From Phoma sp. XZ068 (Eukaryota > Ascomycota > Dothideomycetes > Pleosporales > Didymellaceae), in assembly GCA_004835665.1 (NCBI GenBank), contig RBKR01000004.1:1116001-1180000 (forward strand): a stretch of DNA of 64,000 bases, given 5' to 3'. Every line of letters starts with the position of its first letter. Position 1 is the first letter of the stretch. The notes below the pieces were generated by a model that made no database searches, was not told the DNA's origin, and worked only from the letters and a program-made list of their open reading frames with translations. Position numbers and translations under genes: made by a program. This document shows positions 20,477 to 29,704 of the stretch, one piece after another.

Positions 20477-20899
20477 TTAGAACGGACTCCACGCTCCATT
20501 CCACAGCACGACTCGATACCCGTCCGCATCCTCAAACGTATTTCCCTGCCCTCCAGCGTCCCAGTACGGATTGTAGCTTTTGACTGCCACAATACCAAGG
20601 CTTTCCATCTTTTCTACTGCCGCCCTCCAGTCGTCATCGTTCGGCAGATAGAAGACTAGCAGGTTTTCTTGCGAGGGCGCTCGGCCCGGGTCGTGGCCTT
20701 CTTCCTCGGTGAACTCGAGATGATAGGGTAGGTTAGGATGGCCTAGCATTACGCCGTTGAAGCCAGCATGTTTTTCGAATGAGCCAATGACCTGGAACCC
20801 TAGACCGTTGGTGTAGAATGGGAGAAGAGCTGGGATGGAGCGGGTTGGGCGGGCGATGCGTAGGTGGGCTTGTAGAACAGCCGACGCGTTTGAAGACAT
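20477..20899 (-). CDS. VOC superfamily protein (glyoxalase/dioxygenase-like)
   Basis: A single-exon protein of 140 aa starting at the ATG at 20899. It has one duplicated beta-alpha-beta-beta-beta unit: the opening strand AHLRIARPTRS, the helix LLPFYTNGLGF, strands YHLEFTEEEGHDPG and LLVFYLPND, the helix DWRAAVEKMESLG, and the closing NTFEDADGYRVVLWNG with the C-terminal metal-ligand-like Asp/Tyr region. It resembles YycE-type VOC proteins of unknown substrate. It is a different protein from the VOC gene at 2661. It converges with the pectate lyase; no operon-like partner is suggested. Confidence 0.8.
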   Translation of the reverse strand: MSSNASAVLQAHLRIARPTRSIPALLPFYTNGLGFQVIGSFEKHAGFNGVMLGHPNLPYHLEFTEEEGHDPGRAPSQENLLVFYLPNDDDWRAAVEKMESLGIVAVKSYNPYWDAGGQGNTFEDADGYRVVLWNGAWSPF

Positions 20900-22071
20900 G
20901 TTGCGAGTATGTCAAGAGTAGTGGGCAATGGTTCTTGTTTTACAGGATGACCCAGGGCGTCGTTTGTTCCTCTTTCATTCCTCTGACTAATCGGTCCGGT
21001 CTAGACTCAGTGACTGTGAGGGCGTGGTCTAATCATCTTTGACTGCCTAAATCAGACTTGCGATGATTTCAGCCTGAGCTAAATCCGTCCAGTTTAAGCT
21101 AAACTGACGCGGCTGACCAACATCGCAGTGAGCGCACCTGATCCTCGCCCGAGAGCAGTCGCTTGATTCCTGATCTCTGCATTTTAACGAGCCATTAAAC
21201 AATGAAAAACTTGGTCTTTGGCAGTCCTCCGCAATCAAAATCGAGCTAATCAGGCACTTTACAACAACCAGAAGTTTCAATCCGAACCTTGAATAGCACG
21301 ACACTAAGAGCGAACACAAGAGCATACCAAGACAGCTGTCGGCTGAGTGTATGCTTGAATCATTAGGAAAACGCTGCTTACTTCGAACGGAAAATCGCAA
21401 GATGAACACTTGCTAGAGTATATTAGAGTCAGTCTTCGACGCAAAAATGACCGACCAAGATTGGAAGCTTTCCGTAATCCATTGTGAGGACAAGGCTCGA
21501 ACGAATAGAATGTTGAAATGCTGGCAGCAATATATGCCCTCGAGAGATGCACATTCAATTCTTCCGTAGCTGTCATTTGATCTGTAAGCATTCTGCAGAA
21601 GCAGACGACGAGGACTTTCGCTGTGTTGAATGGCCTTTGTTAGGGAAACTGGGCCGCTCTGGGCATTCCCATGAGCTTGTAACCAACAATCGTACATTAT
21701 TCAATTTTACCATGATAGATTCAACATTGCCGTCTTCAAACTTCAGTAACCACATCTTCCTTGCGGATCAAGCCTGCGATCTCAATCTTTGGTGAGTCGA
21801 TGGCCGCACAACCAGCTTCAAACGATGCACACCAGTGATTGTAGTCATCGTCAACCAAGACCCCAAATAAACAGACATTGTATACACCACGGCCAGCAGA
21901 AGCACATCCACCACAAGCCAGCAGAAGAAAGTCCTCAGACCAAGAGCCCTACCAAAAAGCCAAAGCTACACCCAACTATCCCCCATCCAGCCTAGCCACC
22001 CTAGCCTACACCCACCATTCCTACAGTACACCCCAACATATGCAGCACTCATTTTTCACAGCACAACCACA
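20900..22071. other. Intergenic region upstream of VOC and CutC genes
   Basis: 1.2 kb between divergent genes, without a recognisable coding region. The last ~250 bp before the CutC ATG are strongly C/A-rich (many CCA and ACA runs), as in fungal 5' leaders. Confidence 0.55.
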
Positions 22072-22839
22072 ATGTTAGAAATCGCCTGCTTCACCGCCTC
22101 CTCCGCAATCGCCGCCGCGCGCGCAGGCGCATCCCGCATCGAGCTCTGCGCAGACTATGCCGCGGGCGGCGTGACTCCCTCGCTTTCAATACTTGAGCGC
22201 ATACAGCACGCCCTCCTCAATGAGCATGGTAATGAATCCGGCAAAGAAACTCGAGAAGAAATCGACAAAGACGATGCACACGATAAACAACCCGAGAATG
22301 AGAGAGGCAAACTCATCCCAATAAACGTCATGATCCGGCCCCTCCCCGGACCCTTCACACCCACCTCTCCCTCCTTCACGGATATGAAATCCTCAATCCA
22401 AATATTCAAATCCCTCCCCCTCGTCGCAGGCTTCGTCTTCGGAATCCTCGATCAGCACGGGAATGTAGATGAGCTGCGGAATACCGAGTTAGTACACCTC
22501 GCGGCGCCGCTGCCGTGTACGTTTCACCGGGCGATTGATCAAGTGCCTGATCTAGGGGCTGCGGTGGAAGCGGTGATCGCGTGTGGGTTCAAGAGTATAT
22601 TGACGAGTGGTGGGGCGAGGGATGCGAGTGGTGGGGCGGAGGAAGTTGGGAGGTTGCAGGAGAGGTATGGGGCGCGGATTAGTTTTATTTTGGGGGGTGG
22701 GGTGCGGAGTGGGAATGTGGTGGGGTTGAAGAAGGTAACGGGCGTGGAGTGGGTGCATTCTGCTGCTATTACGGGGGAGGGGGAGGAGGTGGATGAGGAG
22801 GAGGTTAGGAGGATGGTCACGGTGCTGGGAGATGGATGA
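22072..22839 (+). CDS. CutC family protein
   Basis: A single-exon TIM-barrel protein of 255 aa. It opens with MLEIACFTASSAIAAARAGA then SRIELCADYAAGGVTPSL, the standard CutC start. VMIRPLPG, the barrel strand AGFVFGILDQHGNVD, CTFHRAIDQVPD, ILTSGGARDA and ILGGGVRSGNV follow. A charged, acidic/amide-rich insertion of about 30 residues lies near residues 46-77, between barrel elements. CutC was linked to copper handling in bacteria, but its biochemical role is unsettled, so the name is a family label. The coding strand is C-rich in the first half and very G-rich from about 22550. It converges with the ankyrin gene, 117 bp between stop codons. Confidence 0.9.
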   Translation: MLEIACFTASSAIAAARAGASRIELCADYAAGGVTPSLSILERIQHALLNEHGNESGKETREEIDKDDAHDKQPENERGKLIPINVMIRPLPGPFTPTSPSFTDMKSSIQIFKSLPLVAGFVFGILDQHGNVDELRNTELVHLAAPLPCTFHRAIDQVPDLGAAVEAVIACGFKSILTSGGARDASGGAEEVGRLQERYGARISFILGGGVRSGNVVGLKKVTGVEWVHSAAITGEGEEVDEEEVRRMVTVLGDG

Positions 22840-22956
22840 AGTTGAATTGATGATTGGAAGAAGATGGGCGAAGTAGGATATGCCCAAGTTACGACTGCTC
22901 CAAACGCCAGACACCAAAAACCTGTGGCAGAACCGAGGCGCCGAAGTCACATAGTC

Positions 22957-24060
22957 TTACACTGTCCCGCTACTCTCCGCCGTCTCAGCCCGCGGCCTCA
23001 TCCCGTCAGGCGTGAACGTCCAGCCTCTCCCCTCGGTCGGCGTCATGGCTCGCCGCTTCTCGACAGGACTCCAGTCCATGCCTGGCGCCGGCAAGCCCTG
23101 CAAGCCAGCATCATCCCTCGCTCTCGTTCGTATTCGCTCACTCTCGCTGCTGCCCCTGGGAACGAAGCCATCGCCGTCGGTCACCAAGCGCACACCGGCG
23201 TTCCTCTGACGCTGCCGCTCCTGTAGTTCGCGCTTTCCTTCGGCCTTTTTCTTCTCAAACTCGATGATGAGCGTCTTGAAGTATGCTTCTGCGGCCGAGG
23301 TGGCGGAATAGTGGACGGGTGTCCATTGGTATGTGTTCGAGACGAGGGGATTGGCACCGTATTGGAGGAGCAGCCGCAGAGCTTTCAGTTCACCAGCGGC
23401 GGAGGCGTGGTGTAGGGCTGTGTTGCCAGGTTCATCGCGCGCAGTGAGGATGGTTGGATCTTGGACAATGAGGGTGGGGATGAGGTGGAGGGTGCCGCTG
23501 CCGGACTTGCTGGAAAGCATGAGCTAGGTGTGTCAGTGTAGTTTAGATAGCTTCACGAATGACGTACAGCGTCTAAACCGCCTCTGTTCTTCCAGGGTAT
23601 GCATTCTGGAAAGCGCCTTGCGAGCATGACGCCGGTTTCCTCTTTGCCAGCCATGGCAGCGAACATGAGGGGCGTTTCAAAGTCATTGTTGCGGCTTACT
23701 GAATCGTTCTCATGGCCGGTGTCTATCAGGAACTCCTGAGATGTCTGTCAGCATGCTTGTACTCGGTCCTTCGACTGCCAGCGCAACCGACATACGATGA
23801 CGTATGCGCATGACAGGGAGTGACATACAGCGATTTGCGTGAATCCATGTCTCGCAGCCAGGTGCAAGTTTGTGTTGCTCTTCTCCTCGAAGTCTGGATT
23901 CCGCAGGTACGCTGGGTTGTTGCGAACAATGCGCTGTACCAAAGGCAGGTCGTTGAGCAGGATGGCGCGACGCACACGCCGCGGTACATCAATCCTACAT
24001 CGTCAGTCATTGGCACAGTACCGCAAGGCAATCATATAATCAGAGAGACAAGGCTTACAT
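22957..24060 (-). CDS. Ankyrin-repeat protein with start codon apparently split by an intron
   Basis: Proposed coding segments: 24059-24060, 23829-23994, 23568-23735 and 22957-23523, giving 300 aa. Introns are 64, 93 and 44 nt with GTAAG/GTATG/GTACG donors and TAG/CAG acceptors. The ankyrin part reads continuously across the later junctions: RRAILLNDLPLVQRIV, LHLAARHGFTQIA then EFLIDTGHEN, FETPLMFAAMAGKEE, NTALHHASAAGEL and WTPVHYSATSA. A basic coiled segment (FEKKKAEGKRELQERQRQR) and a Ser/Arg/Pro-rich tail follow. The last exons are secure. No ATG in frame exists in the second exon; the only start I can build is AT at the end of the first exon plus G after the intron. An out-of-frame ATG at 24080 precedes it. 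Molecular role unknown; probably a protein-protein adaptor. Confidence 0.75.
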
Positions 24061-24489
24061 ATCGATCACAGCGGGTCATGGTTGTGCACCCAAGGGCGTC
24101 GCGTGAGCCGTTGCCAAGTGGTTGCTGGTGAACGCGGGGAGACGCGAGCTGCTGGGGAGCCGCGGTGCGGACCCCCGAACGCATTTCACTCAAACAAGTT
24201 AGCACATCAGGTAGTGGGGGGATGTTCGCATGGGTTCATGGCAAGACTGCAACACAATCACAAGTGATGAGGACGTGTTTATAGTCATGTCGATGCTCTT
24301 CTATTCGTGCATCAAACTGCATAGTATCCACACAAGTCATTCGGACGCGTCTATGGTCGTATCAATGCTCTTCTATTCGTGCATCATTAGGGTGACCGTT
24401 TGTCAAGTCACCATTTAGCACATCTATCGTGCGTGCTAGAACAGCTTTTACGTGCTGAAACGAACATGCTCTGATGCAGCCGATGTAGC
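24061..24489. other. Intergenic region between ankyrin and RPN3 genes
   Basis: Contains the upstream leader of the ankyrin gene and a diverged 44-bp duplication (24271-24386). No gene recognised. Confidence 0.55.
24271..24386. repeat. Diverged 44-bp direct duplication, copies differing only by transitions
   Basis: Copies at 24271-24314 and 24343-24386 share 38 of 44 bases. All six differences are C/T or G/A changes, and the last 22 bases (GCTCTTCTATTCGTGCATCA within them) are identical. The pattern resembles light RIP or deamination-type drift of a local duplication. Confidence 0.8.
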
Positions 24490-26218
24490 TTACAAGCCAT
24501 CAAAGTCACCTCCCGCATCGTCGTCGTCAATGTCTCCGTCCTGAATCTCCTTTGCCAACTCGCGCTCACGCTCCCTTGCCTCCTGAGCGTTCTTCAGCTC
24601 CAGCCTGTGCTGGTTCATGGGGTAGCGCATCGCCTTGACGCACTCGTCGTGCAGCGTCAAGCAGGCCCGGATACGGTCGTGAAATGCCTCGCCAGGCTCG
24701 CGTGTTGCGTATATGTCTCCTGCCTGCTTTGTCTGCATGAAACCCTTTTCGTGGTCGATCGAAGCCTCAATCACTCCATCGCGGATGGCCTTTGCGACAA
24801 TGTACTCGGCTGACTCCTCGCTCTCCAAGCCAAGGCGAATGCAGATGTCGCGGAGCGAGATGCGCGAGTAGGACAGCGACAGCATGCGGATGCCTGTCTT
24901 GATGACGTTCTGTCGCAGGCGCAGGATCAATGTGTACGTCTGGTCCTTGTGGAAGACCTTGGAGTATGTTTGAACGACCTTCAGGAAGCCCTGCAGATCG
25001 CCGACACGGACAGCTTGGACGAGACGGAAGTAGGGCTCCAGAGCACGCTCCATGCGGGGCTGGCTGAAGACCTCGCGGTCAGGGATGTCACCCATGAGCA
25101 GCTCAACGACAATCAGCAGCTTCATGGCGGCCTGGTAGAAGCCAGTTGCGACGTTGCCCGAGGGCGACTTGCGGGTGGCGCTGGTAAGATGCTCGTGTGC
25201 CTCGGTGTAGGAGAGCTGGATAGCGCGTATGCGGCCGAGGTAGTAGAGGTACCTAGCAACCTGGTTGTTGGGGGCGTTGGGCGGGAACTGTGTCTGTGCG
25301 ACGAGCAGGTCGGCTTGTGTGATGTCGGCGGTCGAGATGTAGTTGCGGAGGAGCAGTGTGGTGACGGATGCCTGTGTGTCCGGGTCCTTGCGGAGGACTG
25401 CACTGCGCATCGCTGCCAGCAGCTTGCCGCGGATGTCGATGACGGGCGACTGCTTGGAAGGAGGCTTAGGGTCCAGCTCCTCGTGGAAGAGCGAGAAGTA
25501 GAAGTAGGCCTTTGCGCCCAGCGAGTCGAGTGTCCGCCTGTTCATGTCCCGGATCTTGTCCACCAGCTTCTCGGAGAACTCGGCGCCCTCCTCGTGGTCC
25601 TTTTGATCGTACAGGTATACCTGTGACTGTTAGCTTCATTCCACCTCATAATCTCCCTTACACGTACCTGGATCAGGATGGCTATGTAGACGTCAATCTC
25701 CGGTATGGGCTCCTTGGCGCTGGTCTTGTTCGCCTGCACCTCCTCCTTGTACTGCGAGACGACGCTCTGTATCGCGGCGCCGTCCATGCCAATGTACTCG
25801 ATGAATGTGCGGGCGGTGGCATTGTTGGGCGAGTATGTCAGGATGATGACGGAGCACAGCACGCGGTCGGTCAGGCGCTTGCGGAGGGATGATATTGAGC
25901 GGAGAGCGCGCAGGGCGAAGCGGGAATCGAACTGGGCGACGGCACGCTCGAGCAGGGCGAAGTTGCTCCGGAGGTCTATGGCCGTGGGATCAGCGCGCTG
26001 GCACAGGTACTTGCACGAGGCCAGGTTGGTGGCGATGAGATGGTTGGGGCACATTTTGCGGCCCGGCCACGACGCGGTGCAGGTGCTGCAGGGACACCGC
26101 GAGGTAAAGGCCATGGGGCGGCGGGTGAGGGGGGCTTACCAGCGATGGTCTGCTGCTCCGTCTGCTCTGCGGTCGGCTTCTCTGCCGCTGTGACGACGCC
26201 TTCCATGCTGTCCGCCAT
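24490..26218 (-). CDS. RPN3: 26S proteasome regulatory subunit Rpn3 (PSMD3)
   Basis: Exons 26140-26218, 25668-25975 and 24490-25620 give 505 aa; introns are 164 and 47 nt. The first acceptor (CCATAG at 25976) was chosen because it is the one that keeps frame from the ATG exon (MADSMEGVVTAAEKP) into DLRSNFALLERAVAQFD. Family text continues with FALRALRSISSLRKRL, EIDVYIAILIQVYLYD, FYFSLFHEELDP and YLYYLGRIRAIQL. The C-terminal PCI domain (about 330-440) includes SYSRISLRDICIRLGL, and the tail is acidic (GDIDDDDAGGDFDGL). Rpn3 is a lid subunit of the 19S particle, in nucleus and cytosol, and is essential in yeast. It is transcribed divergently from SPC34. Confidence 0.95.
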
Positions 26219-26463
26219 GGCTGCCGTGGTCGTGTGGTGTGTGTAGCGGAGAACGGGAGGCGTGGGGGAGAGTGGGAGGTGCGGGCGGCGCGAGGGCGGC
26301 GGGCGCGGGTGGGCGATGAGGCGATGGTGGAGGTGGGCTTGGAGGCAAGCTCGCTGGAGCTGCCACTGCTTGACGTCGGCGAGCGGCTGACTAAGTTCAC
26401 CGATGTTGTTGACGCGCCCCAAACACGGCCACACCCCGCGCCTGCCCGACCCTCACCACGCCA
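26219..26463. promoter_or_regulatory. Shared divergent promoter of RPN3 and SPC34
   Basis: 245 bp separate the two ATGs, so both 5' leaders and both core promoters must fit here. The region is GC-rich with many CGG/GGC runs and has no TATA element. I see no clear proteasome-box hexamer. Confidence 0.6.
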
Positions 26464-27305
26464 ATGTCCGTCATGACGCTGCTGGATAACCACCTCGAGC
26501 AGATCTCGCTCTGCTCCGCGTCCATCGCCGAGCTGCAGTATGCCTGTCCCTCTCACCCTCACGTGCGCGCTTCTAAACAACTACCAGCTTTGCCCCGCCC
26601 AAGATATTCACCAATGCCCTGCTGCAGAACCACGATATCACGAGCCTGATCCGCGACACCGAAGCACACGAGCGCGCCCTCTTCTCTGTGCCTCCCCCGC
26701 CTGCTGCCCCCAAACATGCCGAGCCACCCACATCCTCCAACCGGCGCAACACCATCTTCAACCCCAACGGCGGCCCAGGCACGACCACTTCCGGCGGAGG
26801 CGCCAATGCAGTTCGCGCACCCAGACGCAACACTGCTGTGGCCGCCGTCCTTGGCAACGAGCTGGTAGAGAGGATCAGGAGGGGTGGAGGAGGCGGCGCT
26901 GGCTCTGGCCTGGGCTACCGCAAGTACGACGCCAGCAACAAGAACGAAGTGGATGTCGAGTCGCTGCTAGAAGGTGCCGAGAAGCTGCTGGGCGTGTACC
27001 AGGTCCCGGGCGCACACGACAAGATTGCTGCTATGCGTCAACGACACGCCAGGCTCGACGCTTCGCTAGAGTACTACGAAAACCGTCTCGCTGAACAGAC
27101 TGCTCAGCTCGGCCGCTTGAACCGATCTCGCGGAGAGTACGTCGACGAAGACGACGAGGGCGAAGAGGAGCCACAAGAAGAGATTGTCCTGACAGCCGAA
27201 GACCTGCGCCGAGAAGAGGAGGAAGTGCGGCTGCTGGAGTCGAAGAAGAGGGGCCTTGAGGACAGAGTACATTCTATGGGCAGAGACATTTCAGGGCTGC
27301 GATGA
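26464..27305 (+). CDS. SPC34: DASH/Dam1 complex subunit Spc34
   Basis: Exons 26464-26537 and 26588-27305 join across a 50-nt intron (GTATG donor, CTAAA branch, CCAG acceptor), giving 263 aa. The join yields the Spc34 start: DNHLEQISLCSASIAEL, then FAPPKIFTNALLQNHDIT, then LIRDTEAHERALFSV. A low-complexity Gly/Pro/Asn linker follows. The C-terminal half is charged and helical, predicted coiled coil (DKIAAMRQRHARLDASLEYY; the last 60 residues are Glu/Arg-rich). Spc34 belongs to the fungus-specific DASH complex that couples outer kinetochores to spindle microtubules. A second in-frame ATG is at 26473; either start would be compatible with the family. Confidence 0.92.
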
Positions 27306-27422
27306 GCACGACTTTCCATCATCCAACACGCGCCATGTTACAGCAAGATACCCAAAACGTTCAAGTTTGTCTATAAGAAGGCTCTATGAGAAAGATTCTA
27401 TTTCAACCTCCATTGTCAAGTC

Positions 27423-28228
27423 TTACACCGAGGACCCTCCATCGATACTGATGTTCTGCCCAGTAATACTCCTGCTCAGCGCCAACACCCTGACCTGATC
27501 CGCGCAGTCCTCCACCGTCGCTAACCTCTTCAACTTTGTGTTGTTGATCGCCGCATTCCTCTTCGCCTCGGGGAACTTCAGCCCCCACTCGGTGAGCAGC
27601 ATACCAGGCGATATCGAATTGCACCTGATCTTGGGCGCCAGAATCACAGCCAAGCACTTCATCAGATGGATCTGCGCCGCCTTGGTTACTGCATACGGCA
27701 CGCTCGATCCGCTCGGCTTTACGCCTGCAACCGATGCGGTGGAGATGAATGTGCCTTCCGTCTCGGCCAGAGCGTTCTTCGCCGCATACGCGAGCCAGAG
27801 ATGTGTCTTGACGTTCATGACGAAGCACTTGTCCCAGTCCTCGTCGTTGACCTGCTGCTCAATGTCTGTGAAAGTGGTCATGCGCGTCCAGCCGGCATTG
27901 GACACGACGACGTCGAGGCGCCCGAACTTGTCAATCGCTTCTTTTACAAGGTTTTCGACTGACGGCTTCGAGGACATGTCGGCTTGCACGAGGTGGAAGC
28001 GTGGTTCACTCGGTGCGGTGGTGCTGGGGATAGCATTAAGTTCCTTGATGAGCGATTGGGCGCGCTCCGAGTTGGACGAGTAGTTGATAACCTGTTCCGT
28101 CAGTCAAAGCATAGTCGAGCTTGACAATGTCAACATACCACTCTGAAGTCTGGCGCCAACACGCGCGCAATCTGCGCACCCAGGCCTGCTGAGCTGGCAG
28201 TGATGAGAGCTACTTTTGTGGCCGACAT
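27423..28228 (-). CDS. Short-chain dehydrogenase/reductase
   Basis: Exons 28139-28228 and 27423-28091 with a 47-nt intron give 252 aa. Classical SDR pattern: TASSAGLG nucleotide loop (residues 10-17), VVVSNAGW, the catalytic Ser in TFISTASVAG, YAVTK with Tyr and Lys, and CNSISPGMLLTEW. The fingerprint SITGQNISIDGGSSV closes the fold. The TGxxxGxG Gly is replaced by Ala/Ser at its start (TASSAGLG), a tolerated variant. It probably uses NAD(P)H on a small alcohol or ketone; the substrate is not deducible. It converges with SPC34 (117 bp between stops). A 21-bp imperfect tandem repeat sits in its leader. Confidence 0.9.
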
Positions 28229-28230
28229 TG

Positions 28231-28272
28231 TGTCTATATTGCTTTTCCTGATGTCTATATCGCTTTTTGAGA
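28231..28272. repeat. 21-bp imperfect tandem repeat in the SDR leader
   Basis: Two copies, 28231-28251 and 28252-28272, built on TGTCTATAT(T/C)GCTTTT, with 3 mismatches. It lies immediately upstream of the SDR ATG (minus strand). Confidence 0.75.
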
Positions 28273-29095
28273 ATAGCCAAGGTCAATTCGCAAAGGCAAA
28301 GAAACTCAGTAATTCAGATTTCCCGGAAATCGCTACTGTTATGGCAACAGCTATGCTCCACACAGTACCTGGATGACGCGGGGTAGCGTTCCGCCATCGG
28401 AATTCGCGGGACTATTCCGTGGCGCGTCTTTGTGGTTCGTTTGGAAGCTATGCAAGCACCACAACGACTGCTTTCGGAAATATAGTGCGTTCCGATCTAC
28501 GTTCCGAACAAGCTCTTATTGTTAGATCAGCTTGCTTGGTCTTCTGCTCTGCGGCCTATACCTAGTCTCGCAGCCATCGAATTGCCGGCATTCTTCACCG
28601 ACGCCACGATCTATGCGCGCACTAGCAGCGACATTCAACAAAAGACGCATTTAAGACATAGAAGACATAGAATTCATAGCGGCGACAGTCATAACCTATA
28701 GTGGTTGAGCTTGCGGAAACGCTTGGCACTCCGTACTCCCTCCCGTATCTACACAAGCGAGTACGCGTAGTGAAAGCGCTAACCGAAAGCCGTAATTTTC
28801 TGGTCAAAGTCGATGCGACAACGACTGCGTTTCCAGCCCTGCGCGGATTGGATTTGCGACCAGAATGTTGATTCGCGGGCGTATGCACGGTTCTTCTCGT
28901 ACTGGTGCTGGTGAGGGTGGGATGCGCGTCAAGGCTGTGTAGGAGTGGCAGCTTGGCGGGAAGAGTGAATGTGTATATAGAGATAGTCAACTACCTCTGT
29001 TACTGCAAGTACTACAACTCCATCAAACGAGAGAACCAAGTTGTCCCTTTCATTCCACATCATCTTTGTAGCCAGCTCGACAACACTGCATCATC
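28273..29095. other. Divergent intergenic region, SDR and MARVEL-like genes
   Basis: 0.8 kb without a supported coding region. Leaders of both genes must lie here. Nothing else recognised. Confidence 0.5.
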
Positions 29096-29611
29096 ATGAT
29101 AGCCCTCGACAACTTCTACGCTTTCGCAGACCGATTCAACCGCCTCATCCACATCACCCAAGCCTTGCTTGTTCTCACCGCATTCATCATAGGCTGCGCC
29201 CTCATGGCGAATACATCCATGCCGCGCAGCAGAAGCACAACACTCGTGCTAGTCTACGTGCGCCTCCTCCCCCCTTCTCAACCAGATCCAGCACTAACAC
29301 ATCGGCAGTCAATCAAATCCGCTCTCTTCCTGGCTTACCAGTACATCACCACACACCGACAGCGGTTCGCGCGCTGGGCCAGTCTAAAGGCGAACTTCCT
29401 GCTCGACGCATTCGAGTGCTTGCTCTGGCTCACTGCGTTTATCATCTCGTGTATGGGCGGGGGCCGGTGTGCGGGGAGTAGCTGTGCGCTGATAGGGATT
29501 GCGGCGACGGTTTGCTTGGGATTGTCCGGCTTGTACTTTGTTACTGCGTGGGGTATTAATTGGCCGAAGTGGAGGGCGGGGAGGAAGGTGGTGCAGATGG
29601 AGCAGGTGTGA
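29096..29611 (+). CDS. Small MARVEL-like integral membrane protein
   Basis: Exons 29096-29257 and 29309-29611 flank a 51-nt intron (GTGCG donor, CACTAAC branch, GGCAG acceptor) and give 154 aa. The intron is a multiple of three and has no stop, so retention would give a 171-aa form. The protein has hydrophobic helices around LLVLTAFIIGCALMA, FLLDAFECLLWLTAFIISC and IAATVCLGLSGLYFVTAW, with basic stretches between and a short cytosolic tail. Size and helix spacing resemble fungal MARVEL-domain proteins found at plasma-membrane or endosomal membranes; the match is by pattern only. The first half is C-rich and the second half G-rich on the coding strand. Confidence 0.7.
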   Translation: MIALDNFYAFADRFNRLIHITQALLVLTAFIIGCALMANTSMPRSRSTTLVLVYVRLLPPSQPDPALTHRQSIKSALFLAYQYITTHRQRFARWASLKANFLLDAFECLLWLTAFIISCMGGGRCAGSSCALIGIAATVCLGLSGLYFVTAWGINWPKWRAGRKVVQMEQV

Positions 29612-29672
29612 GTGTCACGTTTGCAAGTCTATGAGAGTGTGGGATGAATTGTTGTGAGCAAGAGCTGGGTAC

Positions 29673-29704
29673 CATGCAACTACAAGGTCATGCAACTACA
29701 AGGT
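29673..29704. repeat. Perfect 16-bp tandem duplication over the MFS stop codon
   Basis: CATGCAACTACAAGGT occurs twice in a row, 29673-29688 and 29689-29704. The MFS stop codon (29696-29698, minus strand) lies in one copy, and an identical Thr-Leu-stop triplet lies 16 bp downstream. Confidence 0.9.

Noticed and set aside
24949..25626. Long + strand ORF (225 codons) antisense to RPN3
   Set aside because: It is a shadow of the GC-rich RPN3 exon: Val/Asp/Leu/Gly-rich, without any motif, fully opposite a certain gene.
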